Shown here one piece after another: positions 34,095-43,034 of a stretch of 64,000 bases of DNA. Under the pieces are notes generated by a model. It searched no databases and was not told where the DNA came from. It was given only the letters and a program-made list of their open reading frames with translations. Source of the stretch: an uncultured Bacteroidia bacterium (GTDB taxonomy: Bacteria > Bacteroidota > Bacteroidia > Bacteroidales > UBA932); NCBI GenBank assembly GCA_902768985.1, contig CACXNA010000005.1:106664-170663 (forward strand), written 5' to 3'. Both the position numbers and the translations under genes were made by a program. Every line of letters begins with the position of its first letter. Within the stretch, counting starts at the first letter, position 1.

Positions 34095-35372
34095 ATGAAC
34101 AATAAACAGCTTAAGATCAGGCTTGTCCTGATGCTTATCCTCCAGTATGGCGCCTGGGGCGCTTATCTGACTTCCCTGGGCCGTTATCTCGGCAACGCCG
34201 GACTCGGTCCGCAGATCAAGTGGTTCTTTGCGATGCAGGGCATCGTGTCGATCTTCATGCCTACTCTGATGGGCATCGTCGCGGACCGTCACATCCCGGC
34301 GCAGAAGACCCTCTCGATGTGCCACGGCCTGGCAGGTCTGTTTATGATCGGCGCCGGCTGGTATTGCATGAGTGCAGGCAGCCAGGTTGAGTTCGCCCCC
34401 CTGTTCATCCTGTATGGCCTGAGCCTGGCCTTCTATATGCCGACGATCGCCGTCTCGAATTCCGTCGCCTACAATGCCCTGAGCAAGAGCGGCCTGGATC
34501 CGGTCAAGGCCTTCCCGCCGCTGCGCGTCTTCGGTACGATCGGCTTCATCTGCAGCATGCTGGCGACCAATTTCGTCAAGTTTGGCGGCGTGGCGATGCA
34601 GGACAGCTACACGCAGCTCTTCTCCTCCGGTCTCATCTCCCTGGTACTCTGCGGCTATGCGCTGACGATGCCCGCCTGCGAGACGAACCGCGGCGGCGAG
34701 TCCAAGAGTTTTGCGGAGGCGTTCGGTCTCAAGGCCTTCAACCTGTTCAAGGATCCTCAGTTCGCGGTGTTCTTCATCTTCTCGATGCTGCTGGGTGCTT
34801 CCCTGCAGATCACCAACGGTTATGCGAATACCTTCCTCGGCTCCTTCGCCGAGAATCCCGCCCTGGCGAACACGTTCGCGGTAAAGAATTCCAACGCACT
34901 GATCGCGATCAGCCAAGCTTCCGAGACGCTCTGTATCCTGCTGATTCCCTTCGCGATGAAGAAGTTCGGCATCAAGAAAGTGATGCTCATGGCGATGTTC
35001 GCCTGGGTGTTCCGCTTCGGCCTGTTCGGCGCCGGAAATCCCGCCTGGCCGGGCGTGCTGCTCTTTGTGCTGAGCTGCATCGTATACGGTGTTGCGTTTG
35101 ATTTCTTCAATATCTCCGGTTCCCTGTACGTCAATGAGAACACCACGCCGGACATCCGCTCGAGCGCGCAGGGCGTGTTCATGCTGATGACCAACGGTCT
35201 GGGCGCCTCCATCGGTACGTTGGCCGCCGGCAAGGTCGTCGAGGCCTGTGACGTCTTCAACACGCCGGCCAACTGGTCCATGGCCTGGTACATCTTCGCC
35301 GCCTACGCCTGCGTCGTCGCCGTCCTCTTCGCCATCCTCTTCAAAGACCCCTCGAAGAAGGCGAAAGCTTAA
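34095..35372 (+). CDS. Nucleoside:H+ symporter-family MFS transporter
   Basis: 425 residues with about twelve hydrophobic segments. The start LRLVLMLILQYGAWGAYL-like region (here IRLVLMLILQYGAWGAYLTS) and RYLGNAGLGPQIKWFFAMQG match the NupG/XapB nucleoside permease family of the major facilitator superfamily. Late helices include SSAQGVFMLMTNGLGASIG. It probably imports nucleosides by proton symport. A TAATTTTG box lies upstream, divergent from tgt. A palindromic element and a strong terminator follow. Confidence 0.85.
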   Translation: MNNKQLKIRLVLMLILQYGAWGAYLTSLGRYLGNAGLGPQIKWFFAMQGIVSIFMPTLMGIVADRHIPAQKTLSMCHGLAGLFMIGAGWYCMSAGSQVEFAPLFILYGLSLAFYMPTIAVSNSVAYNALSKSGLDPVKAFPPLRVFGTIGFICSMLATNFVKFGGVAMQDSYTQLFSSGLISLVLCGYALTMPACETNRGGESKSFAEAFGLKAFNLFKDPQFAVFFIFSMLLGASLQITNGYANTFLGSFAENPALANTFAVKNSNALIAISQASETLCILLIPFAMKKFGIKKVMLMAMFAWVFRFGLFGAGNPAWPGVLLFVLSCIVYGVAFDFFNISGSLYVNENTTPDIRSSAQGVFMLMTNGLGASIGTLAAGKVVEACDVFNTPANWSMAWYIFAAYACVVAVLFAILFKDPSKKAKA

Positions 35373-35378
35373 CAAATA

Positions 35379-35404
35379 GTCATTCCGGGCTTGACCCGGA
35401 ATCT
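35379..35404 (+). repeat. GTCAT-stem-ATCT palindromic element, copy D
   Basis: GTC, stem ATTCCGGG (35382-35389), loop CTTGA, stem CCCGGAAT (35395-35402), CT. All 26 bases match the copy inside the transporter gene at 61061. It lies six bases after the nucleoside permease stop and just before a canonical terminator. Confidence 0.7.
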
Positions 35405-35408
35405 AAAT

Positions 35409-35440
35409 AAAACCGGGCTGCCAGCGCAGTCCGGTTTTTT
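35409..35440 (+). terminator. Intrinsic terminator after the nucleoside permease gene
   Basis: AAAACCGG (35409-35416) pairs with CCGGTTTT (35431-35438), with an inner CTGC/GCAG pair, followed by a T-run. It can work in both directions, since the Dcu transporter gene ends at 35458 on the other strand. Confidence 0.85.
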
Positions 35441-35457
35441 ATTGCTATGTATCAGTC

Positions 35458-36834
35458 CTACTGGATGAATCCGGCGAAGTAGCCTGGGAAGATCACGTTG
35501 GTGATCAGGTAACCGACGATGGTCGAGACGGTTACGCAGATCAAGCCCGGCATCATGAAGCTGTGGTTCAGGAGGTATTTTCCGATCACGGTGGTGCCGC
35601 TGCGGTCGAAGTTGACCGTAGCGATATCCGACGGGTAGTTCGGGATGAAGAAGTAGCCGTACACGCTGGGCAGCACGCCCAGGAGCACGGGCCCGGCGAT
35701 GCCGAGTTCGTAGGCCAGCGGCAGCATGGCCACGACCACGGCGCCCTGGGAGTTGATCAGCACGGACACCAGGAAGAACACGAACGCGATGCTCCAGGGA
35801 TAGTTTGTGACCAGATCAGTCAGCATCAGCTTCATCTCGTCGAGGTAGTTGCCGAAGTAGGTGTCGGCCAGCCAGGCGATGCCGTAGATGGCCACGACGG
35901 CCACCATGCCGGACTGCCACACGGCGCCGGCCACGGCTTTCTTGGGCTGGGACTTGCAGAAGATGATGTTCGCGGCCGCGGCGGCCAGCATGATGATCTG
36001 GATGCAGATGTTCATCTTGGGCAGGTTGATGGCCGTGGCGAGGGTCTCCCCGCCCTCGACGTGGATCATCTGGCAGAAGGCGAAGCCCACGATGATGAGC
36101 AGCGCGCCCAGGAAGATGAACACGGAGGCCTTGGCTTCCTTGGAGATCTCCTTGTCCAGGGTCGTCGCCGTGTTGCCGTACATGTATTTGTACATCTCGG
36201 GATCAGCCTTGCGGCGCTGGAATTCAGGATCCTTGTCGAGGTCCTTGCCGCGCTTGTAGGAAGCCGCGGCGGCGCACATCAGGCCGAGGATGCAGGCCGG
36301 AATGGTGACCATCAGCACCTGCGGGATGCTCACCATGTAGCCGTTGGCGTTGGAGATGGTCACGAAGGCCACCACGGCCGCCGCGATCGGCGAGCAGGTG
36401 ATGCCCACCTGCGAGGCGATGGACGCCACGCCGCAGGGGCGCTCCGGGCGGATATTCTTCTTCAGGGCAATGTCGCAGATGATGGGCATGATGGTGTAGA
36501 CCACGTGGCCGGTACCCACGAGCACGGTCAGGAAGAAGGTGACCAGCGGGCCCAGGAAGGTAATATGGTCCGGATGCTTTCGGAGCATCTTTTCGGCGAT
36601 CTGGATCATCCAGTCCATACCGCCTGACGCCTGCAGGGTGCCGGCGCAGGTGACGGCCGCGATAATGATGTAGATGACGTCCGTGGGGGGCGTGCCGGGC
36701 TTGAGGCCGAAGCCGAACACCAGGATGGCGAGGCCGATGCCGGAGATGGCGCCCAACGCCAGGGATCCGTAGCGGGAACCCACGTACAGTGCTGCCAGTA
36801 CGATGAGCAGCTCGATGATCATGGTCAGGGTCAT
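35458..36834 (-). CDS. Anaerobic C4-dicarboxylate transporter, DcuA/DcuB family
   Basis: 458 residues with about eleven hydrophobic segments. VLVGTGHVVYTIMPIICDIA, RPERPCGVASIASQVGITCSPIAAAVV and NYPSDIATVNFDRSGTT are hallmarks of the Dcu family, which exchanges fumarate, malate or aspartate for succinate in anaerobes. This fits a fermenting gut bacterium that makes succinate. It follows the cytidylate-kinase-like gene by twelve bases. Confidence 0.92.
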   Translation of the reverse strand: MTLTMIIELLIVLAALYVGSRYGSLALGAISGIGLAILVFGFGLKPGTPPTDVIYIIIAAVTCAGTLQASGGMDWMIQIAEKMLRKHPDHITFLGPLVTFFLTVLVGTGHVVYTIMPIICDIALKKNIRPERPCGVASIASQVGITCSPIAAAVVAFVTISNANGYMVSIPQVLMVTIPACILGLMCAAAASYKRGKDLDKDPEFQRRKADPEMYKYMYGNTATTLDKEISKEAKASVFIFLGALLIIVGFAFCQMIHVEGGETLATAINLPKMNICIQIIMLAAAAANIIFCKSQPKKAVAGAVWQSGMVAVVAIYGIAWLADTYFGNYLDEMKLMLTDLVTNYPWSIAFVFFLVSVLINSQGAVVVAMLPLAYELGIAGPVLLGVLPSVYGYFFIPNYPSDIATVNFDRSGTTVIGKYLLNHSFMMPGLICVTVSTIVGYLITNVIFPGYFAGFIQ

Positions 36835-36846
36835 GGCAGGCAGGAT

Positions 36847-37506
36847 TTATTTGACGCCCAGATACTTAACGATCAGCTCGACGGCTGCGTTCTCGTCCGG
36901 GACGTTGTCCATGTTGATGACCAGGTCGTAGTTGCGGACGTCGTAACGGCTCGTGCCGGCGTAGCGCTTGATATAGTTCTCACGGCCTTTGTCCACGCGG
37001 TCGATGGCCGCGGCCGCCTCCTGCTCGGAGAGGTGCTGCTTGGCCATCACGCGCTCGATTCTCTTTTCGCGCGGAGCGGTGATGAAGATGTCCACCTTGT
37101 TGGGGAAATCCTTCAGCACGAAGAAGCCCGAGCGGCCTGCGATGACGCAGGAGCCCTCCTCGGCAATGCCCCGGAGGATCTGCTTTTCAGCTTCGAAGAT
37201 CTCGTCGGAGCTGAGGTCCGGGCGGTATTCTTTCACGAAATCATCGTCCCATTCGACGACGTTCTCCGCCTTGGGCATCGCGACGATTTTCCGCAGGAGC
37301 GAGGTGAGCCAGTCTTTCTTTTCTCCCTTGAGCTTTTCGATGGCGTCGGTCGTGAGGTGAAACTCTTCCCGGAGTGCCTTGATCAACTCTTTGTCGCTGA
37401 AACGGACGCCCAGGCGTTCGGCCAGGAGCTGCCCGACGGTGTGCCCGCCGGAGCCCAGCTCGCGGCTGATGGTGATGATGAACGGTTGCTGCGTATTCAT
37501 GATCAT
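36847..37506 (-). CDS. Cytidylate kinase-like family protein
   Basis: 219 residues (217 if the second ATG at 37500 is used). The N-terminus FIITISRELGSGGHTVGQLLAERLG has the P-loop variant S-R-E-x-G-S-G-G of cytidylate kinase-like proteins, distinct from true Cmk (G-P-A-G-S-G-K). Later ITAPREKRIERVMA and the lid-like KGRENYIKRYAG match this family. The substrate is unknown; it is common in Bacteroidota and Clostridia, often near transporters or nucleotide genes. Confidence 0.82.
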   Translation of the reverse strand: MIMNTQQPFIITISRELGSGGHTVGQLLAERLGVRFSDKELIKALREEFHLTTDAIEKLKGEKKDWLTSLLRKIVAMPKAENVVEWDDDFVKEYRPDLSSDEIFEAEKQILRGIAEEGSCVIAGRSGFFVLKDFPNKVDIFITAPREKRIERVMAKQHLSEQEAAAAIDRVDKGRENYIKRYAGTSRYDVRNYDLVINMDNVPDENAAVELIVKYLGVK

Positions 37507-37527
37507 TTGTTTTAGTGTTATGCGAAT

Positions 37528-38181
37528 TTACGAAAAATTTAACAATTCCGCCGCATCGAGATGGGGCTGGAGGACGGCCGGATCGACCGGGAAGATCTTG
37601 GGGCTGCGGCAGTGCGGATAGCGGTTGAACCAGGGATCGCGGCTGTGGTACCAGGTCTGGCTACGGATGCTCGGCGACCAGCGGAAAGCCCGCCGGATGT
37701 GGGCGATGCAGGGCTGGGCGGCGACGGTGAGCGCGGTGCGCCCGTCGGCGAGCTGAGAGACGCAGAAATAATGGTCGCGGACGCGCGTGTCGCGGTCCTG
37801 CTCCTCGGGCGTCGACTTGTGCGAGATGGTCAGGTGCCGGCCGTGCAAGGCGTTGATTTCCTTCATGATGCGGCGGAACTCCTTACCATGCGACGACGTG
37901 TCCTTGATCCCCTTCCACGCGATCCAGTAATGGATCATCTCATGGATGAGCGTGTCCTCGATCTCCGCCTCCGGCAAATCGAAATACGTGCTGATGCGGA
38001 GGACGAAATCCTCGCGTCGCACCACCCTGCCCCGCCAGTCGCGCACGGGGCGGTAGATGAGCCGCCCGACGAAAGTGCGGGCGCGGCTCAGCTTGATCGG
38101 AATACGCGGAAGAGCGCCGTCGAAACACATCCGGTTGAATGTGTCGAAGCGCTCCTCCAGGTATTCGACCGTCGGCGTCAC
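37528..38181 (-). CDS. SprT-like zinc metalloprotease-domain protein
   Basis: 217 residues. The zinc motif HEMIHYW (H80, E81, H84) and a later SSHGKEF (third ligand region near 97) define a SprT-like domain, related to the DNA-protein crosslink protease SPRTN. The N-terminal half has VEYLEERFDTFNRMCFDGALP, which is typical. The last about 90 residues are a basic extension with Trp-rich segments not assigned to a domain. The four-base overlap with kbl (ATGA) shows co-transcription with threonine breakdown, a pairing without obvious functional link. Confidence 0.8.
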   Translation of the reverse strand: MTPTVEYLEERFDTFNRMCFDGALPRIPIKLSRARTFVGRLIYRPVRDWRGRVVRREDFVLRISTYFDLPEAEIEDTLIHEMIHYWIAWKGIKDTSSHGKEFRRIMKEINALHGRHLTISHKSTPEEQDRDTRVRDHYFCVSQLADGRTALTVAAQPCIAHIRRAFRWSPSIRSQTWYHSRDPWFNRYPHCRSPKIFPVDPAVLQPHLDAAELLNFS

Positions 38182-39368
38182 TTGATCACGCCGAGTTCCT
38201 TGCCGACCTTGATGAAGGCGGCGATGGCCTTGTCCAACTGCGGACGTGTGTGGGCGGCGGAGAGCTGCACGCGGATCCGCGCCTGGCCCTTCGGGACCAC
38301 GGGATAATAGAAACCGGTCACGAAAATCCCCTCTTTCGCCATGGCGGCGGCGAACTTCTGCGACAGCGGTGCGTCATAGAGCATCACGGCGCAGATGGCG
38401 CTCTGCGTGGGTTTGATATCGAATCCGGCCGCGATCATCTTGTCGCGGAAATAGGCCACGTTCTCCTGCTGGCGGTCATGCAGTTCGTCGCTCTCGCCGA
38501 GCATCTTGAACAGCTCGATGCCGGCGGCGCAGATCATCGGCGGCAGCGAGTTGGAGAAGAGATACGGGCGGCTGCGCTGGCGCAGCATGTCGATGATCTC
38601 CTGCCGGCCGGTGGTGAAGCCGCCCACGGCGCCGCCGAAGCTCTTGCCGAGCGTGCCGGTGTGGATGTCGATGCGGCCGTAGAGGTTGAACTGCTCGGCG
38701 ACGCCCCGGCCGTGCTTGCCCACGACGCCGGCGCTGTGGCTTTCGTCCACCATGACGAGGGCGTCGTATTTCTCGGCGAGCTCGCAGATCTTATCCATCG
38801 GGGCGACGTTGCCGTCCATCGAGAACACGCCGTCGGTCACGATGATGCGGAAACGCTGCGCCTGTGCCTCCTGGAGGCACTTTTCGAGCTCGGCCATGTC
38901 CGCGTTCGCATAGCGGTAGCGGACGGCCTTGCAGAGGCGCACGCCGTCGATGATGGAGGCGTGGTTGAGCGCGTCGGAGATGATGGCGTCCTCGGCGGTG
39001 AGGAGCGGCTCGAAGACGCCGCCGTTGGCGTCGAAACAGGCCGCGTAGAGAATGGTATCGTCCGTATGGAAATAGGCGGAAATCGCCTTCTCCAGCTCGC
39101 GGTGCAGGTCCTGGCAGCCGCAGATGAAGCGGACGGAGGACATGCCGAAGCCGCGCTCGTCGAGCGCCTTCTTGGCGGCGGCGATCAGGCGCGGGTTGTC
39201 CGAGAGCCCGAGGTAGTTGTTGGCGCAGAAATTCAGGGCCTTGCTGCCGTCGGCGAGAGTGATCTCCGCCCCCTGCGGGGAACAGATGGTCCGCTCGCGT
39301 TTGTAGAGGCCGGCTTCGTCGATGGCCTTAAGTTCCTGCTGAAGATGAGATTGAAACTTTCCGTACAT
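38178..39368 (-). CDS. kbl: Glycine C-acetyltransferase (2-amino-3-ketobutyrate CoA ligase)
   Basis: 396 residues, close to E. coli Kbl throughout. It splits 2-amino-3-oxobutyrate with CoA into glycine and acetyl-CoA. Clear blocks are NFCANNYLGLSDNP, GFGMSSVRFICG, DALNHASIIDGVRLCKA, VMVDESHSAG, the PLP-lysine motif TGTLGKSFGG (about residue 243), and FYYPVVPKGQARIRVQLSAAHT. The partner dehydrogenase gene tdh starts 80 bp away on the opposite strand, so the pair forms a divergent unit with facing promoters. Confidence 0.95.
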   Translation of the reverse strand: MYGKFQSHLQQELKAIDEAGLYKRERTICSPQGAEITLADGSKALNFCANNYLGLSDNPRLIAAAKKALDERGFGMSSVRFICGCQDLHRELEKAISAYFHTDDTILYAACFDANGGVFEPLLTAEDAIISDALNHASIIDGVRLCKAVRYRYANADMAELEKCLQEAQAQRFRIIVTDGVFSMDGNVAPMDKICELAEKYDALVMVDESHSAGVVGKHGRGVAEQFNLYGRIDIHTGTLGKSFGGAVGGFTTGRQEIIDMLRQRSRPYLFSNSLPPMICAAGIELFKMLGESDELHDRQQENVAYFRDKMIAAGFDIKPTQSAICAVMLYDAPLSQKFAAAMAKEGIFVTGFYYPVVPKGQARIRVQLSAAHTRPQLDKAIAAFIKVGKELGVIK

Positions 39369-39400
39369 AAATTATGTGGATTTATTAGTGTTTTCTCCTA

Positions 39401-39417
39401 CAAAATTAATAAATTTG
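39401..39417. promoter_or_regulatory. Back-to-back -7 boxes for kbl and tdh
   Basis: CAAAATTA (39401-39408) reads TAATTTTG on the minus strand toward kbl, and TAAATTTG (39410-39417) reads toward tdh. The boxes are separated by a single base, so RNA polymerase binding at one should exclude the other. Confidence 0.5.
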
Positions 39418-39448
39418 CGTAACAATTAATAGCACGAAAGCCACTCTT

Positions 39449-40402
39449 ATGAAAAATGTTCTCGTCATCGGTTCCACCGGCCAGATTGGTTCGGAACTCA
39501 CGATGAAACTCCGCAAGATCTATCACCAGGGCCGCATTGTGGCCGGTTATATCCCCGGATCCGCCCCGACGGGCGACTTGTTGGAAAGCGGCCCCGCCGA
39601 GCAGGCAAACGTCTGCAACGCCCAGCAGATCGCGGATATCGTGGACAAATACGACATCGACACCATCTACAACCTCGCCGCCCTGCTCTCCGCCACGGCC
39701 GAGCGCCTGCCGCTCAAGGCCTGGGACATCCAGATGAACGGCCTGCTGAACATCCTGGAAGTGGCGCGCGAGAAGCACTGCGCCGTGTTCACCCCCTCCT
39801 CCATCGGCTCCTTCGGCCCGGACACGCCGCGCGACAACACCCCGCAGGACACCATCCAGCGGCCGACGTCGATGTACGGCGTGACCAAGGTCGCGACCGA
39901 GCTGCTGAGCGATTATTATTTCCATAAATATGGCGTAGACACGCGTTCCGTGCGCTTCCCGGGCCTGATCTCCTACAAGACCCTGCCCGGCGGCGGCACC
40001 ACGGACTACGCCGTGGAGATCTACTACGCCGCGGTCAAAGGCGAAGAATTCGTCTGCCCGCTCGCGCACGGCACCTACATGGACATGATGTACATGCCGG
40101 ACGCCATCAAGGCGGCCGTCAACCTGATGGAGGCCGACCCGCGCTACCTCGTGCACCGCAACGCCTTCAACATCGCCTCGATGAGCTTCGACCCGGAAGA
40201 GGTCTACGATGCCATTCGGAAGCACTATCCGGACTTCAAGATGCGCTACGAGGTGGATCCGATCCGCCAGGCCATCGCGGACTCCTGGCCCAACAAGATG
40301 GACGACGTATGCGCCCGCAAAGAATGGGGATGGTCACCGTCCTATAACTTAGAGACGATGACCAAAGACATGATCAAACACCTGAAAGAGAAGCTGCTCT
40401 AG
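39449..40402 (+). CDS. tdh: L-threonine 3-dehydrogenase, NAD-dependent epimerase/SDR type
   Basis: 317 residues. It oxidises threonine to 2-amino-3-oxobutyrate for Kbl. The Rossmann motif VIGSTGQIGSEL (about 5-16) and IYNLAALLSATAE precede FTPSSIGSFGPDTPRDNTPQ and the catalytic YGVTKVATELL (Y-x3-K). RFPGLISYKTLPGGGTTDYAVEI is specific for the short-chain type of threonine dehydrogenase, as opposed to the zinc type of E. coli. The end overlaps the convergent potD gene by four bases. Confidence 0.93.
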   Translation: MKNVLVIGSTGQIGSELTMKLRKIYHQGRIVAGYIPGSAPTGDLLESGPAEQANVCNAQQIADIVDKYDIDTIYNLAALLSATAERLPLKAWDIQMNGLLNILEVAREKHCAVFTPSSIGSFGPDTPRDNTPQDTIQRPTSMYGVTKVATELLSDYYFHKYGVDTRSVRFPGLISYKTLPGGGTTDYAVEIYYAAVKGEEFVCPLAHGTYMDMMYMPDAIKAAVNLMEADPRYLVHRNAFNIASMSFDPEEVYDAIRKHYPDFKMRYEVDPIRQAIADSWPNKMDDVCARKEWGWSPSYNLETMTKDMIKHLKEKLL

Positions 40403-41703
40403 GCGTTTTCTTCCTCTTTTTCCTTTCCGTGGAACCGGCGGTAGTAGGCCACCCCCAGCAGGATGGTCAGCAGCGCGGCGATGACGATCGCCGTGATCGT
40501 GTTGGTGCCCTCCCCTTTCACGCGGCTCCACATGGCGACCAGCACCTGCGTGCGCTCGCCCCAGTCGTGTTCCATCCCGGCGTTCCGGATGGAAGCGGCA
40601 TCGGGATACAGCACGGGGTTGGTGCACACGGCCGTGGCCTCGGGACCGAAGAAATAGCTCAGGTCGACGGGCGCAAATTGCCCGTCGACAAAGGCTTCCA
40701 GCACCTCCGGCGCCGCGATGGCGGACGTATAGCCCGTCTCGCGGGCATTCCGGATGGCGACATCCGGCCGGCACATGAAGTCGATCCAGTAGCGGGCGGC
40801 CTTGACATTCTTGGCGAATTTGGGGATCACCCAGCCGTCGAACCAGACCGTGAAGCCCTCCTTCGGGAGGGAGAATCTCAGGTCGATGCCCTGCGGCGCC
40901 GCCTGCTGGGCCGTCCAGACGCCTTCCCCGCTCCAGTTCAGGCTGATCCAGCCGCGTTCCTCCACCATCTGGTCCTTGCCGAAGTCTGACTCCCAGCCGG
41001 CCACGAGCGGCTTGACCTGGCGCATGAACGCCTCCACTTCGGCGATGGCTTCGTCGGAGGAATCATGCATCAGCTCGTCCACGGTGACCTTGCCGCTGAG
41101 GAGGTCTTCCTGGTGCAGGTAAAGGATGATCTGGGAGAAGACGTCGCGGGCGGAGTCCTTGATGAAGATCCGGTCGGCGAACTTGGGGTTGCGAAGAATG
41201 CCCCAACTGGAGGCCTCCTCGTCGGTGACGTACTTGGCATTGTAGATGAGGCCGGTCGTGCCCCAGGAGCTGCCGACGGCGTAATCGTTGCCGTTCTTTC
41301 CCCCACCCTCGATGCGGTCGAAGCGGTCGCGGATGTAGGGTGAGACGGCGGCGGTGTAGTCGGGCGTGTCGCCGAAATCCCGGCTGATCGGCTGCAGCAG
41401 GTCGGCCTTGAGCATCTGCTCGATCGCATAGTCGGACGGGCAGACGACGTCGTAGTCGTCATGGTTCCGCTCGATCCGGGAGAACATGAGCTCGTTGACG
41501 TCGAAAGTCTGGTAGACGACCCTGACGGGCTCGCCGGTCTGCTCCTCGTACCACTGCTCGAACTCCTTGATGACGCTGAGGTCCATGTAGTCAGACCAGT
41601 TGTACACCTTCAGGGTGTGCTCGCGCTGCCCGGCGCAACTGCAGACCAGGCACGCGACCAACGGTAAGAGAACGCTGGAGATGAATCGTCGGGAAGCTGT
41701 CAT
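40399..41703 (-). CDS. potD: Polyamine-binding lipoprotein PotD paralog 2, membrane-tethered
   Basis: 434 residues. The signal peptide ends in a lipobox-like LVCSC, so lipidation is expected. LKVYNWSDYMD and VICPSDYAIEQM-like segments (here VVCPSDYAIEQML) and TVWFDGWVIPKFAKN fit the spermidine/putrescine periplasmic binding family. Unusually, a C-terminal hydrophobic helix (ITAIVIAALLTILLGVAYY) followed by charged residues gives a second membrane anchor. It is highly similar along its length to the next upstream gene, so it is a tandem duplicate. Last gene of the pot operon, with 29 bp before it. Confidence 0.85.
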   Translation of the reverse strand: MTASRRFISSVLLPLVACLVCSCAGQREHTLKVYNWSDYMDLSVIKEFEQWYEEQTGEPVRVVYQTFDVNELMFSRIERNHDDYDVVCPSDYAIEQMLKADLLQPISRDFGDTPDYTAAVSPYIRDRFDRIEGGGKNGNDYAVGSSWGTTGLIYNAKYVTDEEASSWGILRNPKFADRIFIKDSARDVFSQIILYLHQEDLLSGKVTVDELMHDSSDEAIAEVEAFMRQVKPLVAGWESDFGKDQMVEERGWISLNWSGEGVWTAQQAAPQGIDLRFSLPKEGFTVWFDGWVIPKFAKNVKAARYWIDFMCRPDVAIRNARETGYTSAIAAPEVLEAFVDGQFAPVDLSYFFGPEATAVCTNPVLYPDAASIRNAGMEHDWGERTQVLVAMWSRVKGEGTNTITAIVIAALLTILLGVAYYRRFHGKEKEEENA

Positions 41704-41732
41704 GTGGTCGAAAATTTCCGCTAAGATAGCAA

Positions 41733-43034
41733 TTATTTCCTACGACGGCTATGCTTGCTCTTTTTCTTGCTCTTCCGGGCCACGGCGGCAGCGATGAGGG
41801 CCACGAGGACGACACTGATGATGATGTAGGTCTGCGTGTTGGCGTTCTCGCCCTTCACGCGGCTCCACATGGCGATGAGCTCCGGCGTGCGCTCGCCCCA
41901 GTCGTGCTCCATCGTGGAGTTCTCGATGTCCGAACGGTCGGGATAGAGCACCGGGTTGGTGCGGATGGAATCGGCCTGCGGGCCGAAGAAATAGGTCAGG
42001 TCGAGGGGTTCATATTCCTCGTCGATGAAGGCTTCCATGACCTCGGCGGCGCCGCTCGCGGAGACGTAGCCCGTCTCCTCGACGTTGCGGATCACGTTGT
42101 CCGGACGGGACATGAAGTTGATCCAGTAGCTGGCGGCCTTGGTGTTCTGGGCGTATTTCGGGATCACCCAGCCGTCGAACCAGACGGTGAAGCCCTCCTT
42201 GGGAAGCGCGTAGCGCAGCTCGACGCCCGCCTCGGCGGCTTCTTCCATGGCCCAGACGCCGTCGCCGCTCCAGTTCAGGCTGATCCAGCCGCGCTCCTGG
42301 ACCATCTGGTCCTTGCCGAAGTCGGCCTCCCAGCCGGCCACGAGGGGCTTGACCTGCTTCATGAAGCCTTCCACCTCGGAGAGGGCCGCGTCGCTGGAGT
42401 CGAGCATCAGCTCGTCCATGGTGACCTTGCCGCTGACGATGTCGTCGCGGTGCAGGAAGAGGATGATCTGCGAGAAGACGTCACGGGCGGAGTCCTTGAT
42501 GAAGATCTTGTCGGCGTATTTGGGGTTGCGCAGGATGTCCCAGGTGGACGCATCCTCGTCGGAGACGTATTTGGCGTTGTACAGGATGCCCGTCGTGCCC
42601 CACATGTAGCCCACGGCGTACTCGTTGGCGTCCTTGCCGTCCGTACGGAACTTGCCGAAGCAGTCGCGGATGTACGGGGACAGGTTGTCGTCGATGTAGT
42701 TGGGCGTGTCGCCGAAGTCCTTGGCGATCGGCAGGAGCATATCTCCCTGGAGCATGCGCTCGATGATGTAGTCGGACGGGCAGACGACGTCGAAGTCCTC
42801 GTGGCCCTTCTCGATCTTGGAGAGCATGGTCTCGTTGACGTCGAAGGTCTGGTAGATGACCTTGACGGGCTCGCCGGTCTGCTCCTCGTACCACTGCTCG
42901 AACTCTTCGATCAGGGTGAGGTCCAGATAGTCGGACCAGTTGTAGACTTTCAGGAGATGCTCCCGATCCGCGCTGCAGCCGAACAGCAGCATGACGGCGG
43001 CAAGCGCCAGGAATACTTTTTTGATATTATTCAT
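41733..43034 (-). CDS. potD: Polyamine-binding lipoprotein PotD paralog 1, membrane-tethered
   Basis: 433 residues from the ATG at 43034, chosen because a lipoprotein signal (MNNIKKVFLALAAVMLLFGC) begins there; ten more upstream codons are in frame but do not fit. The mature part starts LLKVYNWSDYLD and has the same core blocks as the neighbouring paralog, with many conservative differences. A C-terminal helix (YIIISVVLVALIAAAVA) and a strongly basic tail are present here too. It overlaps the potC end by eight bases. Confidence 0.87.
   Translation of the reverse strand: MNNIKKVFLALAAVMLLFGCSADREHLLKVYNWSDYLDLTLIEEFEQWYEEQTGEPVKVIYQTFDVNETMLSKIEKGHEDFDVVCPSDYIIERMLQGDMLLPIAKDFGDTPNYIDDNLSPYIRDCFGKFRTDGKDANEYAVGYMWGTTGILYNAKYVSDEDASTWDILRNPKYADKIFIKDSARDVFSQIILFLHRDDIVSGKVTMDELMLDSSDAALSEVEGFMKQVKPLVAGWEADFGKDQMVQERGWISLNWSGDGVWAMEEAAEAGVELRYALPKEGFTVWFDGWVIPKYAQNTKAASYWINFMSRPDNVIRNVEETGYVSASGAAEVMEAFIDEEYEPLDLTYFFGPQADSIRTNPVLYPDRSDIENSTMEHDWGERTPELIAMWSRVKGENANTQTYIIISVVLVALIAAAVARKSKKKSKHSRRRK

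Noticed and set aside
38178-39368. Kbl-like protein as cysteate acyltransferase for sulfonolipids
   Set aside because: The sequence is nearly collinear with E. coli Kbl and sits divergent from tdh, so threonine breakdown is the better explanation.
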